DNA of 64,000 nt, taken from the NCBI RefSeq assembly GCF_043876835.1, contig NZ_JBAWJZ010000005.1, positions 186,001 through 250,000 on the forward strand, read 5' to 3'. The notes below the pieces were generated by a model. It was not told the origin of the DNA. It did no database searches and was given only the letters and a program-made list of their open reading frames with translations. Positions within the stretch are counted from its first letter, which is position 1. Each line of letters starts with the position of its first letter. Made by a program: the position numbers and the translations under genes. Origin of the DNA: Yeosuana sp043876835. Its GTDB lineage: Bacteria; Bacteroidota; Bacteroidia; Flavobacteriales; Flavobacteriaceae. This document shows, in pieces, positions 17,996 to 27,102 of the stretch.

Positions 17996-19195
17996 TTAAA
18001 ATATAAGTAGATTAACATCGTTATATTTTAAATCAAACCATTCGCCAACAGATTTATTGGTTAAAATTCCGTGGTAAAAATACAATCCATTTTTTAAACC
18101 TTTATCAAATCGTAAAGAATTTTCAATACCACCTTCTTCGGCTATTTTTAACAAGTATGGAGTGAATATATTACTTATAGAAACAGAAGCTGTTCTGGAA
18201 TATCTGGCAGGTATATTTGGTACACAATAATGAATAACACCATTTTTAACAAATGTAGGGTTCTTATGCGATGTTACTTCACTGGTTTCAAAACATCCAC
18301 CCATATCAATACTTACATCTATAATAATAGATCCTGGTTTCATGGATTCTACCATGGTTTCTGTCACTACAATTGGTGATCTGTTCAAACCTCTTACTGC
18401 ACCAATTACCACATCACAACGTTTTAAGGCTTTGGTTAGGTTTTTTGGTTGTAGGGTAGAAGTAAAGAGGGTTCTACCTAAATTGGTTTGAATACGGCGT
18501 AATTTTGAGATAGAATTATCAAAAATTTTAACATTAGCACCTAGTCCGATAGAGCTTCTTGCTGCAAATTCTCCAACAGTTCCAGCACCAATAATAACAA
18601 CTTCAATTGGTGGAACGCCACTAATATTACCAAATAACAATCCATTACCTTCAGAACTATTTGAAAGCAATTCTGAGGCTATTAACGCAGAAGCTGTTCC
18701 GGCAATTTCACTTAAAGATCTAACTGCGGGATAAATTCCATCTTCATCTCTAATAAATTCAAAAGCAAGAGCAGTAACTCGTTTTGAAGCAAGTAATTCA
18801 AAATATTTTTTGCTTTGTGTTTTTAGTTGAAGCGCAGATATTAATATAGTTTGAGGATTTAGCAATTTAATCTGTTCTAGACTTGGGGGCTCAACTTTTA
18901 ATATCATAGGGCAAGCGTAAACTTTTGCCGTATCTTTAGTTATTTCCGCTCCAGCTTCACTATAATCGTTATCGCTAAAACTAGCTCCATTACCAGCGCC
19001 AGACTCAAGTAGAACTTTGTGTCCATTATTAACCAAAGCTGAAACAGCATCTGGTGTTAAACAAACTCTTTTTTCTTGAAAAGCTGTTTCTTTTGGTATT
19101 CCAATATAAAGTTCTCCTTTTCTTTTAAAAATCTCAAGGGTTTCTTCTTGTGGTAAAAGCTGTTGCTTAGTAAATGGTGATAATGATTTTGACAT
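17996..19195 (-). CDS. ald: Alanine dehydrogenase (AlaDH/PNT family)
   Basis: 399 residues. The N-terminal AlaDH/PNT domain begins YIGIPKETAFQEKRVCLTPDAVSAL, with the substrate Lys in ILKVEPPS. The NAD-binding Rossmann domain has VVIIGAGTVGEFAARSSIGLGANVKIFD, and the block IIDVSIDMGGCFETS follows. It catalyses reversible oxidative deamination of alanine to pyruvate. The N-terminal 28-residue extension (MSKSLSPFTKQQLLPQEE) is usual in the Bacteroidota branch. Single gene start at an ATG; followed at 21 bp by the membrane-anchored hypothetical. Other AlaDH/PNT activities are less likely. Confidence 0.88.
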   Translation of the reverse strand: MSKSLSPFTKQQLLPQEETLEIFKRKGELYIGIPKETAFQEKRVCLTPDAVSALVNNGHKVLLESGAGNGASFSDNDYSEAGAEITKDTAKVYACPMILKVEPPSLEQIKLLNPQTILISALQLKTQSKKYFELLASKRVTALAFEFIRDEDGIYPAVRSLSEIAGTASALIASELLSNSSEGNGLLFGNISGVPPIEVVIIGAGTVGEFAARSSIGLGANVKIFDNSISKLRRIQTNLGRTLFTSTLQPKNLTKALKRCDVVIGAVRGLNRSPIVVTETMVESMKPGSIIIDVSIDMGGCFETSEVTSHKNPTFVKNGVIHYCVPNIPARYSRTASVSISNIFTPYLLKIAEEGGIENSLRFDKGLKNGLYFYHGILTNKSVGEWFDLKYNDVNLLIF

Positions 19196-19323
19196 AAACT
19201 GATGCTTTTAATAAAAAATCAAATTACAAATAAATTTTTGATTCTATAAATCTATATATTAAAATAATATTATCTCCAATTTTTCAAATTTAATAAGATA
19301 AAATCTTTTAAAATTAACGGTCT

Positions 19324-19355
19324 TTACGGTTTTACCGTAATTTAATTTAAATTTG
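19324..19355 (+). promoter_or_regulatory. Palindromic operator plus -7 element before TonB-family receptor
   Basis: TTACGGTTTTACCGTAA (19324-19340) is a perfect 7-bp inverted repeat with a 3-bp centre. It is followed 7 bp later by TAAATTTG (19348-19355), a perfect Bacteroidota -7 element 30 bp before the ATG at 19386. The palindrome sits where the -33/spacer would lie, so a bound regulator would act directly on this promoter. The half TTTACCGTAA recurs at 22555-22564. Confidence 0.5.
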
Positions 19356-19385
19356 AATTTGTAAATTCGCAAGTATTGACTTTTT

Positions 19386-21809
19386 ATGAATGTAAAGCTA
19401 ATATCATCTCTCGTTTTTTTGTTTTCTTTATCTGGCTTTTCTCAGCAATTTTCTGTTAAGGGAAGTGTAAAAGATGTAAAGAATATCCCTGTTGCATTTT
19501 GTAATGTTACTTTAACAGAAAACACGAATAATACTATCTCAGGAACTACCACTGATGAAGATGGTACATTCTTATTGGAAAACTTAAAAGAGTCAGAGTA
19601 CATATTAAACATAAGTTTTTTAGGGTTTAAAAGCTATCATGACACCATTAGTTTAAATAAGAATTTAAAATTCAATGATATCGTTTTGGAAGAGGAAACC
19701 CAAAATCTTGATGGAGTAACAGTAATTGCAAAACGACCCACTATAAAACGCCAAGTTGATAGATTAGTTTTTAATGTTGAAAATAGCACATTATCAAATA
19801 ATAACATTTTAGATGTTTTAAAAAATACTCCAGGAGTTTTTGTAAATAATGGTTCAATTACTATAAAAAACGTAAAACCTACCATATATATAAATGACAA
19901 AAAAGTACATTTATCTTCAAATGATATACAGCAATTATTAGAAGGTACTTCTGCTAATAGTGTGAAATCTATAGAAGTTATTAATAATCCACCAGCTAGA
20001 TATGAAGCCGAAGGTGGTGCTGTTATTAATATTGTAACAAGTAAAAATGTAATAGCTGGCTATAATGGTAGTGCTTTTGGAACTTATAAACAAGGGCATG
20101 AATATCCAAAATACTCATTAGGAACCAGTCATTTTTTTAAAACAGAAGTTGTTGATGCATATATTAATTACAATGTAAGTCCACGTAAAGATTATAGACA
20201 TAATAACGAGTCTATTAATTTTATAGAAAATAATCAGACAATTTCTAGTTGGGAAACTGATTTTAAAAGAACCAGAGAAACAACAAACCAAACACTTAAT
20301 GCTAATGTTGATTTTAAAATTAATGAAAAAAATAGTTTGGGTATTACTACCAATTTGTTAATGTCACCTAGAGATAACACAAAAACCTCCGTTAATTCAT
20401 TGACTGAGGTTTATAACTCAAACAAAGACTTAGACTCTACTTTTAAAACTTTAAATAGTTTAGTGGATGAAACTTATAATGTTGCTTTTACATTAGATTA
20501 TATTCATAAATTTAAAAGAGAAGGAGAGAAGCTTTCGGCAAATGCTCATTATACAGATTATGATTTTTCAAGTTATCAGAATGTAGATACTGATTATCTA
20601 TTCCCAGATGAATCATTAATTAGAACCAACAGATTTCAAACATTTTCCAGTCAAAAAATTAAATTATATACAGGTCAAATAGATTATGAATTGCCAATAA
20701 GTAGTTCTTCACATTTTGAGACTGGTATAAAGCTTTCTAGCATAGATTCAAAAAGTGTTTTAAATCAGTTTATTTTTGAAAATGGTAATAAGATTGAAGA
20801 TTTGCAAAATTCTGATACCTTTTTATATGATGAAATAAATTATGCAGCATATACAAGTTATTCAAAAGACTGGGATTCATGGAACATAAAAGTGGGTTTA
20901 AGAACTGAGTATACAGATATTAAAGGAAATTCATTATCAACAAACCAAGAAAACAACAGTGACTATATAAAATTCTTTCCATCTTTTTATTTATCACATA
21001 GTTTAAACGAAAATAATGAGTTGTATTTTAACTATAACAAAAGGATATCTAGGCCAAGATATAGTGATTTAAATCCGTTTAAATATTTTTTAAATGATAA
21101 TACATATATCACGGGTGATCCAAATTTAAAACCAGAAATTGATGATGTGTTTACTTTAGGTTATACTTTTAACAAGAAATATACTTTTGAAGCGTATTAC
21201 AGATACGAAAATAATGCAACTCTTCAAGTAACATTTCAAGACAATGAAGAAAATATTGTTAAATATATTAATACAAATATTGATCATAGTATTACCTACG
21301 GTTTAGATTTTACTACATACACTCAACTTGAAAAAAATTGGAATATATATTTGTTATCTTCTGCGTTTTATTATAATAATCATTTTTTGGCCTTAGAAAG
21401 TAATAATGAATTATTTTCAAATAGTAAATGGTCTTTTTACTCTCAAGTAATTAATTATTTTTCTTTTCTTAAAGACAAAAGTTTAACAGCTAATGTTTCT
21501 TATTTATATATATCACAAATAGCAGATGGGCCATCATTTGTTAGTGCAAGATCTGGGTTAAATATTGGGCTTAAAAAAACATTTTTGAATAATAAGGCCT
21601 CTTTAAATTTTGGTATTGAAGATGTTTTTAATTCACAGTACTTTACAATCTCAACCAAGTACTTAAATCAAGATGTTAAGCTTAAATCTAGGCTTGAAAA
21701 CAGATTGTTTACAATTGGATTTAATTATAAGTTTGGAAACACTCGCTTAAAAAACAATCAGAAAGATATTGATTTAGAAGAGCGTGAAAGATTAAACAGT
21801 AAAAATTAA
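19386..21809 (+). CDS. TonB-dependent-receptor-family outer-membrane beta-barrel protein
   Basis: 807 residues: signal peptide (1-20, ending FSLSGFSQQ), a carboxypeptidase-regulatory-like beta-sandwich at about 22-105 (VKGSVKDVKNIPVAFCNVTL), and a plug region at about 115-215 (TPGVFVNNGSITIKNVKPTIYIN; SIEVINNPPARYEAEGGAVINI). A long barrel ends in aromatic strands. It lacks an obvious TonB box and belongs to the flavobacterial 'outer membrane beta-barrel family' whose ligands are mostly unknown. Preceded by a palindrome/-7 promoter, so probably regulated on its own. Confidence 0.88.
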   Translation: MNVKLISSLVFLFSLSGFSQQFSVKGSVKDVKNIPVAFCNVTLTENTNNTISGTTTDEDGTFLLENLKESEYILNISFLGFKSYHDTISLNKNLKFNDIVLEEETQNLDGVTVIAKRPTIKRQVDRLVFNVENSTLSNNNILDVLKNTPGVFVNNGSITIKNVKPTIYINDKKVHLSSNDIQQLLEGTSANSVKSIEVINNPPARYEAEGGAVINIVTSKNVIAGYNGSAFGTYKQGHEYPKYSLGTSHFFKTEVVDAYINYNVSPRKDYRHNNESINFIENNQTISSWETDFKRTRETTNQTLNANVDFKINEKNSLGITTNLLMSPRDNTKTSVNSLTEVYNSNKDLDSTFKTLNSLVDETYNVAFTLDYIHKFKREGEKLSANAHYTDYDFSSYQNVDTDYLFPDESLIRTNRFQTFSSQKIKLYTGQIDYELPISSSSHFETGIKLSSIDSKSVLNQFIFENGNKIEDLQNSDTFLYDEINYAAYTSYSKDWDSWNIKVGLRTEYTDIKGNSLSTNQENNSDYIKFFPSFYLSHSLNENNELYFNYNKRISRPRYSDLNPFKYFLNDNTYITGDPNLKPEIDDVFTLGYTFNKKYTFEAYYRYENNATLQVTFQDNEENIVKYINTNIDHSITYGLDFTTYTQLEKNWNIYLLSSAFYYNNHFLALESNNELFSNSKWSFYSQVINYFSFLKDKSLTANVSYLYISQIADGPSFVSARSGLNIGLKKTFLNNKASLNFGIEDVFNSQYFTISTKYLNQDVKLKSRLENRLFTIGFNYKFGNTRLKNNQKDIDLEERERLNSKN

Positions 21810-21812
21810 TGA

Positions 21813-22280
21813 TTAAAAATATTGTTTAATTTTATCCCAGAAATTTTTAGGGCTTACCTTAAACTCATCTTCCAATTCCTCTAAGGATTTACTTGCCTCA
21901 TTAATTTTGTTGAAAATTTTTGCTCTTATTAAATAAATTGATGGAATAACAATAGCCATAATTGGGAGCATGTACATTATTTGAAATTTATCAAAAAATG
22001 CTTCATCATAAAAGACCACTATTATTTGATAAAGATACATAACTATTGGTACTAACAAAGAGTGATACCACCAATGCCTATTAGTAAAAAACCAAATAAA
22101 AATTAAAAGTAACGGTATTGCTTTCCCTGTAATAACCCACATTGCAGTATTCGCATTTTCAAAAAAACCACTTTGGTAGGTACCAAAAAAAGTGTCCCAG
22201 GTTTTAGTTGCAGGAACACTTTCATAAAGCGAAAATAGGTAAGGTGTCATAGCAATAAGTGTAGCTATGACACTACCCAT
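21813..22280 (-). CDS. Small integral membrane protein, function unknown
   Basis: 155 residues from the ATG at 22280, with about four hydrophobic segments (IATLIAMTPYLFSL; ITGKAIPLLLIFIWFF; LLVPIVMYLYQIIVVF; ILPIMAIVIPSIYLIRA-like) and a charged C-terminal tail (SKSLEELEDEFKVSPKNFWDKI). I chose this start because a 47-codon exported-peptide gene ends 13 bp upstream in another frame. An ATG at 22352 would give 179 residues but must overlap that peptide gene by 59 bp. Probably co-transcribed with the peptide. Not recognised as a known family. Confidence 0.68.
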   Translation of the reverse strand: MGSVIATLIAMTPYLFSLYESVPATKTWDTFFGTYQSGFFENANTAMWVITGKAIPLLLIFIWFFTNRHWWYHSLLVPIVMYLYQIIVVFYDEAFFDKFQIMYMLPIMAIVIPSIYLIRAKIFNKINEASKSLEELEDEFKVSPKNFWDKIKQYF

Positions 22281-22293
22281 GATTAGATTTTTT

Positions 22294-22437
22294 TTATCCT
22301 GCTGAAGGAACTTTGATTGTAGATTTCTCAACTTTGGCTGTTTGTTTTCCATCTTGGTTGATTGCATTAGCTGCATAAGCTGTAAACAACATACCTCCGA
22401 AAATTGCGATTGCAATTACATACTTTTTAGTTTTCAT
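22294..22437 (-). CDS. Short exported peptide (47 codons) with signal sequence
   Basis: An ATG at 22437 opens a 47-residue frame with stop TAA at 22296-22294. It starts MKTKKYVIAIAIFGGMLFTA, a textbook signal peptide with Lys-rich start, hydrophobic core and a likely cut in AYAANA. The remaining mature part is about 22 hydrophilic residues ending STIKVPSAG. On the minus strand TACTTTTG at 22474-22467, a perfect -7 element, lies 29 bp upstream. The membrane-protein gene begins 13 bp after its stop. Coding is supported by signal-peptide logic and spacing, not by known homologues. Confidence 0.65.
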   Translation of the reverse strand: MKTKKYVIAIAIFGGMLFTAYAANAINQDGKQTAKVEKSTIKVPSAG

Positions 22438-22608
22438 AATTTTAAGGGATTAATTAATTAATACCTCAAAAGTATATACAAAGTATCTTGAAGAATTTCA
22501 CAAAATGTTAAAATTATGTTAAAAACAATGGTTTTTAAAAATTCGTGTTGTGGCTTTACCGTAACTCTTCATTTTTCAGAGTGAAATCATGTTATTTACT
22601 CATATAAC

Positions 22609-23037
22609 TTAGCATATTTGTTTGTCAAAATTTGTTTTAAAATTTAGTTTTATTAATCTAGATTTATCTTCATTTATATGTAAATCTATTCTATTGTAAT
22701 CTTCAGTAATTATACCTTCTATTAATTCTGGCCATTCTATAATAACCCAATGATTAGAAAATATATAGTCTTCAATACCAAAATTATGTGCTTCTTCTAA
22801 ATCCTTTAGTCTATATAAATCAAAATGATAAATGATATCATTTAATGTTTCATACTCATTAACGATTGAAAAAGTAGGACTGCTCACTTCGTCTTTGCTC
22901 CCTAAAGCCTTTACCAATGATTTTACTAATGTGGTTTTTCCTGTACCCATTTCACCATATAATAAAATTATTTTAGACGAAACATTATTTATAATAGAGC
23001 TTGCTACCTTATCAATTGAATCTAGTAAATAATCCAT
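22609..23037 (-). CDS. tsaE: tRNA threonylcarbamoyladenosine biosynthesis ATPase TsaE
   Basis: 142 residues with P-loop GEMGTGKTT at 28-36, the family motif SSPTFSIVNEYE near 53-64, HFDLYRL and IIEWPE. TsaE works with TsaB and TsaD to form t6A37 on ANN-decoding tRNAs, in the cytosol. It is downstream of porX on the same strand (95-bp gap), an arrangement I recall from other flavobacteria. Length is normal for the family. Confidence 0.93.
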   Translation of the reverse strand: MDYLLDSIDKVASSIINNVSSKIILLYGEMGTGKTTLVKSLVKALGSKDEVSSPTFSIVNEYETLNDIIYHFDLYRLKDLEEAHNFGIEDYIFSNHWVIIEWPELIEGIITEDYNRIDLHINEDKSRLIKLNFKTNFDKQIC

Positions 23038-23132
23038 GTTAATATTAAAAATATTTTGGCTAAATTATTAATAATTTTTGAGAAAACCTAACAAAAAATG
23101 TATTTCATCGGATTTATTTGCATTACACGGAT

Positions 23133-24686
23133 TTATTTAGGGCTAAATATTACAAAAGGAATAATCATTTCTTCAAGAGAAACGCCACCGTGTTGATAGG
23201 TATTTCTATAATAACTCACATAATGATTATAATTATTTGGATAAGCAAAAAATAAATCCCCTTTAGCAAAAATAAATGAACTACTCATAGTTATGGATGG
23301 CAAATGTATTGCTTTAGGGTCTTTAGCAACGAACACATCTTTGCTTTCAAAAGTTAAACTTCTGCCAGTTTTATAGCGTAAATTTAAACTGGTTTCTCGG
23401 TCTCCAACAACTTTTGAAGGATTTTTTACATTTATAGTTCCATGGTCTGTTGTTAAAATAAGTTTAAAACCTAGCAATTGTGCTTGGTGAATCATTTCTA
23501 ATAAGGGCGAATTTTTAAACCAACTAAGCGCCAATGATCTATATGCTTTATCATTTGATGCTAATTCTTTAACAACTTCCATTTCTGTTTTAGAATGTGA
23601 AAGCATATCAACAAAATTATAGACAACAACGGTTAAATCATTGTTTTTTAGTGAGTTAAAATTTTCAACTAATTTTTTTCCTGACTTTAGGTTTGTAATT
23701 TTGTGATACTCATAAGTTAGATGACTTAATCCTAATCGTTTCATTTGAGTATTTAAAAAATCTTCTTCGTGTAAATTTTTGCCTCCATCATCTGTATCAT
23801 TTTTCCAATATTGAGGAAAAAGTTTTTCCATTTCGCTTGGCATTAGCCCTGAAAATATGGCATTTCTGGCGTATTGTGTAGCAGTTGGAAGGATACTGTA
23901 AAAAGGTGATTCACTTTCTTTTTTGTAATAGTTATTTATAATAGGTTCAAATACTTTATACTGGTCGTACCTAAGATTATCAATAACAACTAATAAGGTT
24001 GGTTGCTCTTTGCTTAATTGAGGAGCAATTTTATTTTTAAAAAGGGTATGAGACATAATGGGAGCATCTGAATTTGAATCAAACCATTTGGAATAGTTTT
24101 TATCAATAAATTTTCCAAACTGAGAATTAGCTTCTACTTTTTGTGATTCTAAAATCTCAAACATACCAATGTCTTCAATATCTTCTAACTGAATTTCCCA
24201 ATAAATAAGCTTTTGATATAAAGCAGCCCATTCCTCGAAGGAGTTTACCATGGCCAATTCCATAGAGATTTTTCTAAACTCTTGCTGATAATTTGAAGTA
24301 GTTTTTTCAGAAATCAACCTTGAATGATCTAAATTCTTTTTTATACTTAATAAAATTTGATTCGGATTTACAGGCTTTATAAGATAATCGGCTATTTTAT
24401 TGCCAATAGCTTCTTCCATAATATATTCTTCTTCACTTTTAGTAATCATAACTACAGGAAGATTGTCTTGTTTTTCCTTTATTTCGTTTAATGTTTCTAA
24501 TCCGGTAAGACCAGGCATGTTTTCATCTAAAAAAACAATGTCAAATTTTAAATCGTCTAAGATGTCAAGAGCTTCGGTACCACTTTTACAAGTAGTCACT
24601 TTATAGTTACGCTGTTCAAGAAAAATTATATGAGGTTTTAATAAATCAATTTCATCATCAATCCAAAGTATGTTTATTTTATCCAT
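23133..24686 (-). CDS. porX: PorX-type response regulator with PglZ/alkaline-phosphatase-superfamily effector domain
   Basis: 517 residues. Receiver domain 1-120 has the phospho-acceptor Asp54 (IVFLDENMPG), acidic Asp10/Asp11, Thr82 and Lys104. A helical linker (about 125-225) leads to an alkaline-phosphatase-fold domain with metal/active-site features VVIDNLRYD (Asp236), LPTATQYARN (Thr268/270), NFVDMLSH (Asp360, His364) and TTDHG (Asp414, His415). PorX partners PorY and sigma factor SigP to control type IX secretion genes in Bacteroidota, and hydrolyses nucleotide second messengers in studied cases. No T9SS structural gene is in this window. Confidence 0.92.
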   Translation of the reverse strand: MDKINILWIDDEIDLLKPHIIFLEQRNYKVTTCKSGTEALDILDDLKFDIVFLDENMPGLTGLETLNEIKEKQDNLPVVMITKSEEEYIMEEAIGNKIADYLIKPVNPNQILLSIKKNLDHSRLISEKTTSNYQQEFRKISMELAMVNSFEEWAALYQKLIYWEIQLEDIEDIGMFEILESQKVEANSQFGKFIDKNYSKWFDSNSDAPIMSHTLFKNKIAPQLSKEQPTLLVVIDNLRYDQYKVFEPIINNYYKKESESPFYSILPTATQYARNAIFSGLMPSEMEKLFPQYWKNDTDDGGKNLHEEDFLNTQMKRLGLSHLTYEYHKITNLKSGKKLVENFNSLKNNDLTVVVYNFVDMLSHSKTEMEVVKELASNDKAYRSLALSWFKNSPLLEMIHQAQLLGFKLILTTDHGTINVKNPSKVVGDRETSLNLRYKTGRSLTFESKDVFVAKDPKAIHLPSITMSSSFIFAKGDLFFAYPNNYNHYVSYYRNTYQHGGVSLEEMIIPFVIFSPK

Positions 24687-24739
24687 TTAAATAAATATTA
24701 GTATTAATCTAAGTTTTTTTAGTTTGTTTTTTATTATAA

Positions 24740-24773
24740 TTGGGTATTTATGGCCTTCATATAATTATATTTG
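24740..24773 (+). promoter_or_regulatory. Promoter of the HD-domain hydrolase gene
   Basis: TTG at 24740-24742, then a 23-bp spacer and TATATTTG (24766-24773), a perfect -7 element, 27 bp before the TTG start at 24801. Confidence 0.5.
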
Positions 24774-24800
24774 TATCTATTAAATACTAACTTTTAAAGT

Positions 24801-26021
24801 TTGAACAAACTTAAAATCTTTAACGACCCAATTTACGGTTTTATTACTATTCCCAATGCGCTTATATTTGATTTAATTCAACATAAATATTTTCAGCGTT
24901 TACGTAGGATTACTCAAATGGGAATGTCTTATATGGTATATCCTGGAGCGCATCACACAAGGTTTCATCATGCTATTGGTTGTGTACATTTAATGCAGAA
25001 AACTATAGAAATACTTCGTTTTAAAGGTGTTACAATTTCAAATGATGAAGAATCTGCCCTTTATGTAGCTATTTTATTGCACGATATTGGGCATGGTCCA
25101 TTCTCGCACGCAATGGAGCATAGTATAGTAAATAACGTGTCACATGAACAGATTTCGCTTCTTTTTATGGAGAAATTGAATGAAGAATTTAACTCAAGTT
25201 TAACGCTTGCCATTCAAATTTTCAAAGGTGTTTACCATAGAAAATTTATGTGCCAGTTGGTTTCTGGTCAATTGGATATGGATAGGGCCGATTATTTGAA
25301 GCGTGATAGCTTTTACACAGGCGTAGCAGAAGGCAACATTAATAGTGAACGATTAATTACCATGCTTAATGTAGTTGATGATTTTTTGGTAGTTGAAGAA
25401 AAAGGTATTTATAGTGTTGAGAAGTTTATAAATGCCAGACGTTTTATGTATTGGCAAGTTTATTTGCACAAAACTGGTATCGTAGCTGAACAGTTATTGA
25501 TTAGGGTTTTAACAAGAGCTAAAGAGTTAATAAACGATGGAGTTGTACTGGAAATAAGCAAACCACTTCAATATTTTTTAGAAAACGACATTACTTTAAA
25601 AGACTTTAATAATGAGGTATTAGAAATTTTTTATGAACTAGATGATTTTGATATTATATCTAGTTTAAAATCATGGCAACATCATTATGATTTTGTTTTA
25701 AGTCGCTTATGTAAAATGATTTTGAATAGAAACTTGTTGAAAATAAAATTAAAAGACAAAAACGTAAAAACAGAAAGCCTTAATAACTATATTGAATCTC
25801 TTGTCAATAATTATAAAATAACAAAATGGGAAGCAAAATATTTTGTTTTTTCTGGTACTATTTCTAATCAAGCTTATGTGCCAAAAACTCAGAACATTAA
25901 TATATTATATAAGTCGGGTAAAATTGAAGATATTACAAAAGCATCTGATCAATTTAATATAAAAGCTTTATCAAAACCAGTAACTAAATATTATATATGT
26001 TATCCTAAAGTTAAACTTTAG
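24801..26021 (+). CDS. HD-domain phosphohydrolase (SAMHD1/dGTPase-like)
   Basis: 406 residues. The N-terminus KLKIFNDPIYGFITIP, the HHTRFHHAIG segment (His at 51-57), the metal pair His94-Asp95 in LLHDIGHGPFSHAMEH and the distal Asp in LDMDRADYLKRDSFYTG are those of dNTP triphosphohydrolase-like HD proteins. Probably hydrolyses dNTPs or a related phosphoester; unproven. The start must be TTG at 24801: the conserved N-terminus begins there and an in-frame stop lies two codons upstream. The next gene lpxD follows after 52 bp. Confidence 0.87.
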   Translation: MNKLKIFNDPIYGFITIPNALIFDLIQHKYFQRLRRITQMGMSYMVYPGAHHTRFHHAIGCVHLMQKTIEILRFKGVTISNDEESALYVAILLHDIGHGPFSHAMEHSIVNNVSHEQISLLFMEKLNEEFNSSLTLAIQIFKGVYHRKFMCQLVSGQLDMDRADYLKRDSFYTGVAEGNINSERLITMLNVVDDFLVVEEKGIYSVEKFINARRFMYWQVYLHKTGIVAEQLLIRVLTRAKELINDGVVLEISKPLQYFLENDITLKDFNNEVLEIFYELDDFDIISSLKSWQHHYDFVLSRLCKMILNRNLLKIKLKDKNVKTESLNNYIESLVNNYKITKWEAKYFVFSGTISNQAYVPKTQNINILYKSGKIEDITKASDQFNIKALSKPVTKYYICYPKVKL

Positions 26022-26032
26022 TACATTTTTCA

Positions 26033-26040
26033 TATTTTTG
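26033..26040 (+). promoter_or_regulatory. -7 promoter element before the lipid A cluster
   Basis: TATTTTTG matches TAnnTTTG perfectly, 34 bp before the GTG start of lpxD and 11 bp past the preceding stop. No clear -33 element, so moderate support only. Confidence 0.4.
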
Positions 26041-26073
26041 CGTGGTTAAAACTAAAAAAACAAACTCTAGAGT

Positions 26074-27102
26074 GTGAAATTTACAGCTCAACAAATAGCA
26101 GGAATTTTAGAAGGCGATATTATTGGTGATGAGAATGTAGAGGTTTCTAAATTGTCTAAAATAGAAGAAGGTATTGAAGGATCGTTAACTTTTTTAGCCA
26201 ATCCTAAATACACGCCGTTTATATATTCAACAAAAGCTTCTATAACTATTGTAAACAGAACATTTAAAGCTGAAAATAATTTAAAAACAACACTTATTAA
26301 AGTTGATGATGCTTATAAATCATTTTCAAAACTTCTAGAATATTATAATGTTATTAAACTAAATAAAACAGGTATTGAACAACCTTCGTTTATATCTGAT
26401 TCAACAGAATATGGTCAAAATATTTACATTGGAGCTTTTTCATATATTGGTGAGCATGTAAAAATTGGTAATAACGTAAAAATATTTCCAGGAGCTTATA
26501 TTGGCGATAATGTAATAATAGGAGATAATACGGTAATATTTTCTGGTGTAAAAATTTATTCAGAAACTGTAATTGGTAATTATTGTGTTTTAAACTCTGG
26601 AGTTATTATTGGAGCTGATGGTTTTGGTTTTGCGCCTAGTGAAGATGGAGAATATAGTAAGGTGCCACAAATTGGCAATGTAATTCTTGAAGATTTTGTT
26701 GATATTGGAGCGTCTACCACAATAGATAGAGCTACTTTAGGTTCAACTATTATAAGAAAAGGTGTTAAGCTAGATAATCAAATACAAATAGCTCATAATG
26801 TCGAGATTGGTAAAAACACGGTTATAGCTGCACAAACGGGTATTGCAGGTTCAACAAAAATTGGCGAAAATTGCGTGATAGGTGGGCAAGTTGGTATTGT
26901 GGGACACTTAACAATTGGTAACAATGTTAAAATCCAGGCACAATCTGGTATTGGCAGAAATGTAAAAGACAATGAAATACTTCAAGGTTCACCTGCCATT
27001 GGTTATAGCGATTATAATAAGTCTTACGTTCATTTCAAGAACTTACCAAAAATTGTAAAAGATATTAATGAAATTGAAAAAAAAATAAATGGCAATAGTT
27101 AA
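26074..27102 (+). CDS. lpxD: UDP-3-O-(3-hydroxyacyl)glucosamine N-acyltransferase
   Basis: 342 residues: a small N-terminal uridine-binding domain (1-100) and a left-handed beta-helix of hexapeptide repeats (IGNNVKIFPGAYIGDNVIIGDN onward). The catalytic His lies in NQIQIAHNVEIG, and a short C-terminal helix follows. It adds the N-linked hydroxyacyl chain in lipid A synthesis. The start is GTG at 26074, as an in-frame TAG ends at 26070. Its 3' end overlaps lpxC-fabZ by 14 bp. A shorter paralogue lies at 29891-30829. Confidence 0.94.
   Translation: MKFTAQQIAGILEGDIIGDENVEVSKLSKIEEGIEGSLTFLANPKYTPFIYSTKASITIVNRTFKAENNLKTTLIKVDDAYKSFSKLLEYYNVIKLNKTGIEQPSFISDSTEYGQNIYIGAFSYIGEHVKIGNNVKIFPGAYIGDNVIIGDNTVIFSGVKIYSETVIGNYCVLNSGVIIGADGFGFAPSEDGEYSKVPQIGNVILEDFVDIGASTTIDRATLGSTIIRKGVKLDNQIQIAHNVEIGKNTVIAAQTGIAGSTKIGENCVIGGQVGIVGHLTIGNNVKIQAQSGIGRNVKDNEILQGSPAIGYSDYNKSYVHFKNLPKIVKDINEIEKKINGNS

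Noticed and set aside
22281..22415. N-terminal extension of the membrane protein up to 22415
   Set aside because: The DNA encodes a better ORF with a signal peptide in another frame and the extension is Gln/Cys-rich and atypical; the ATG at 22352 remains a possible alternative.
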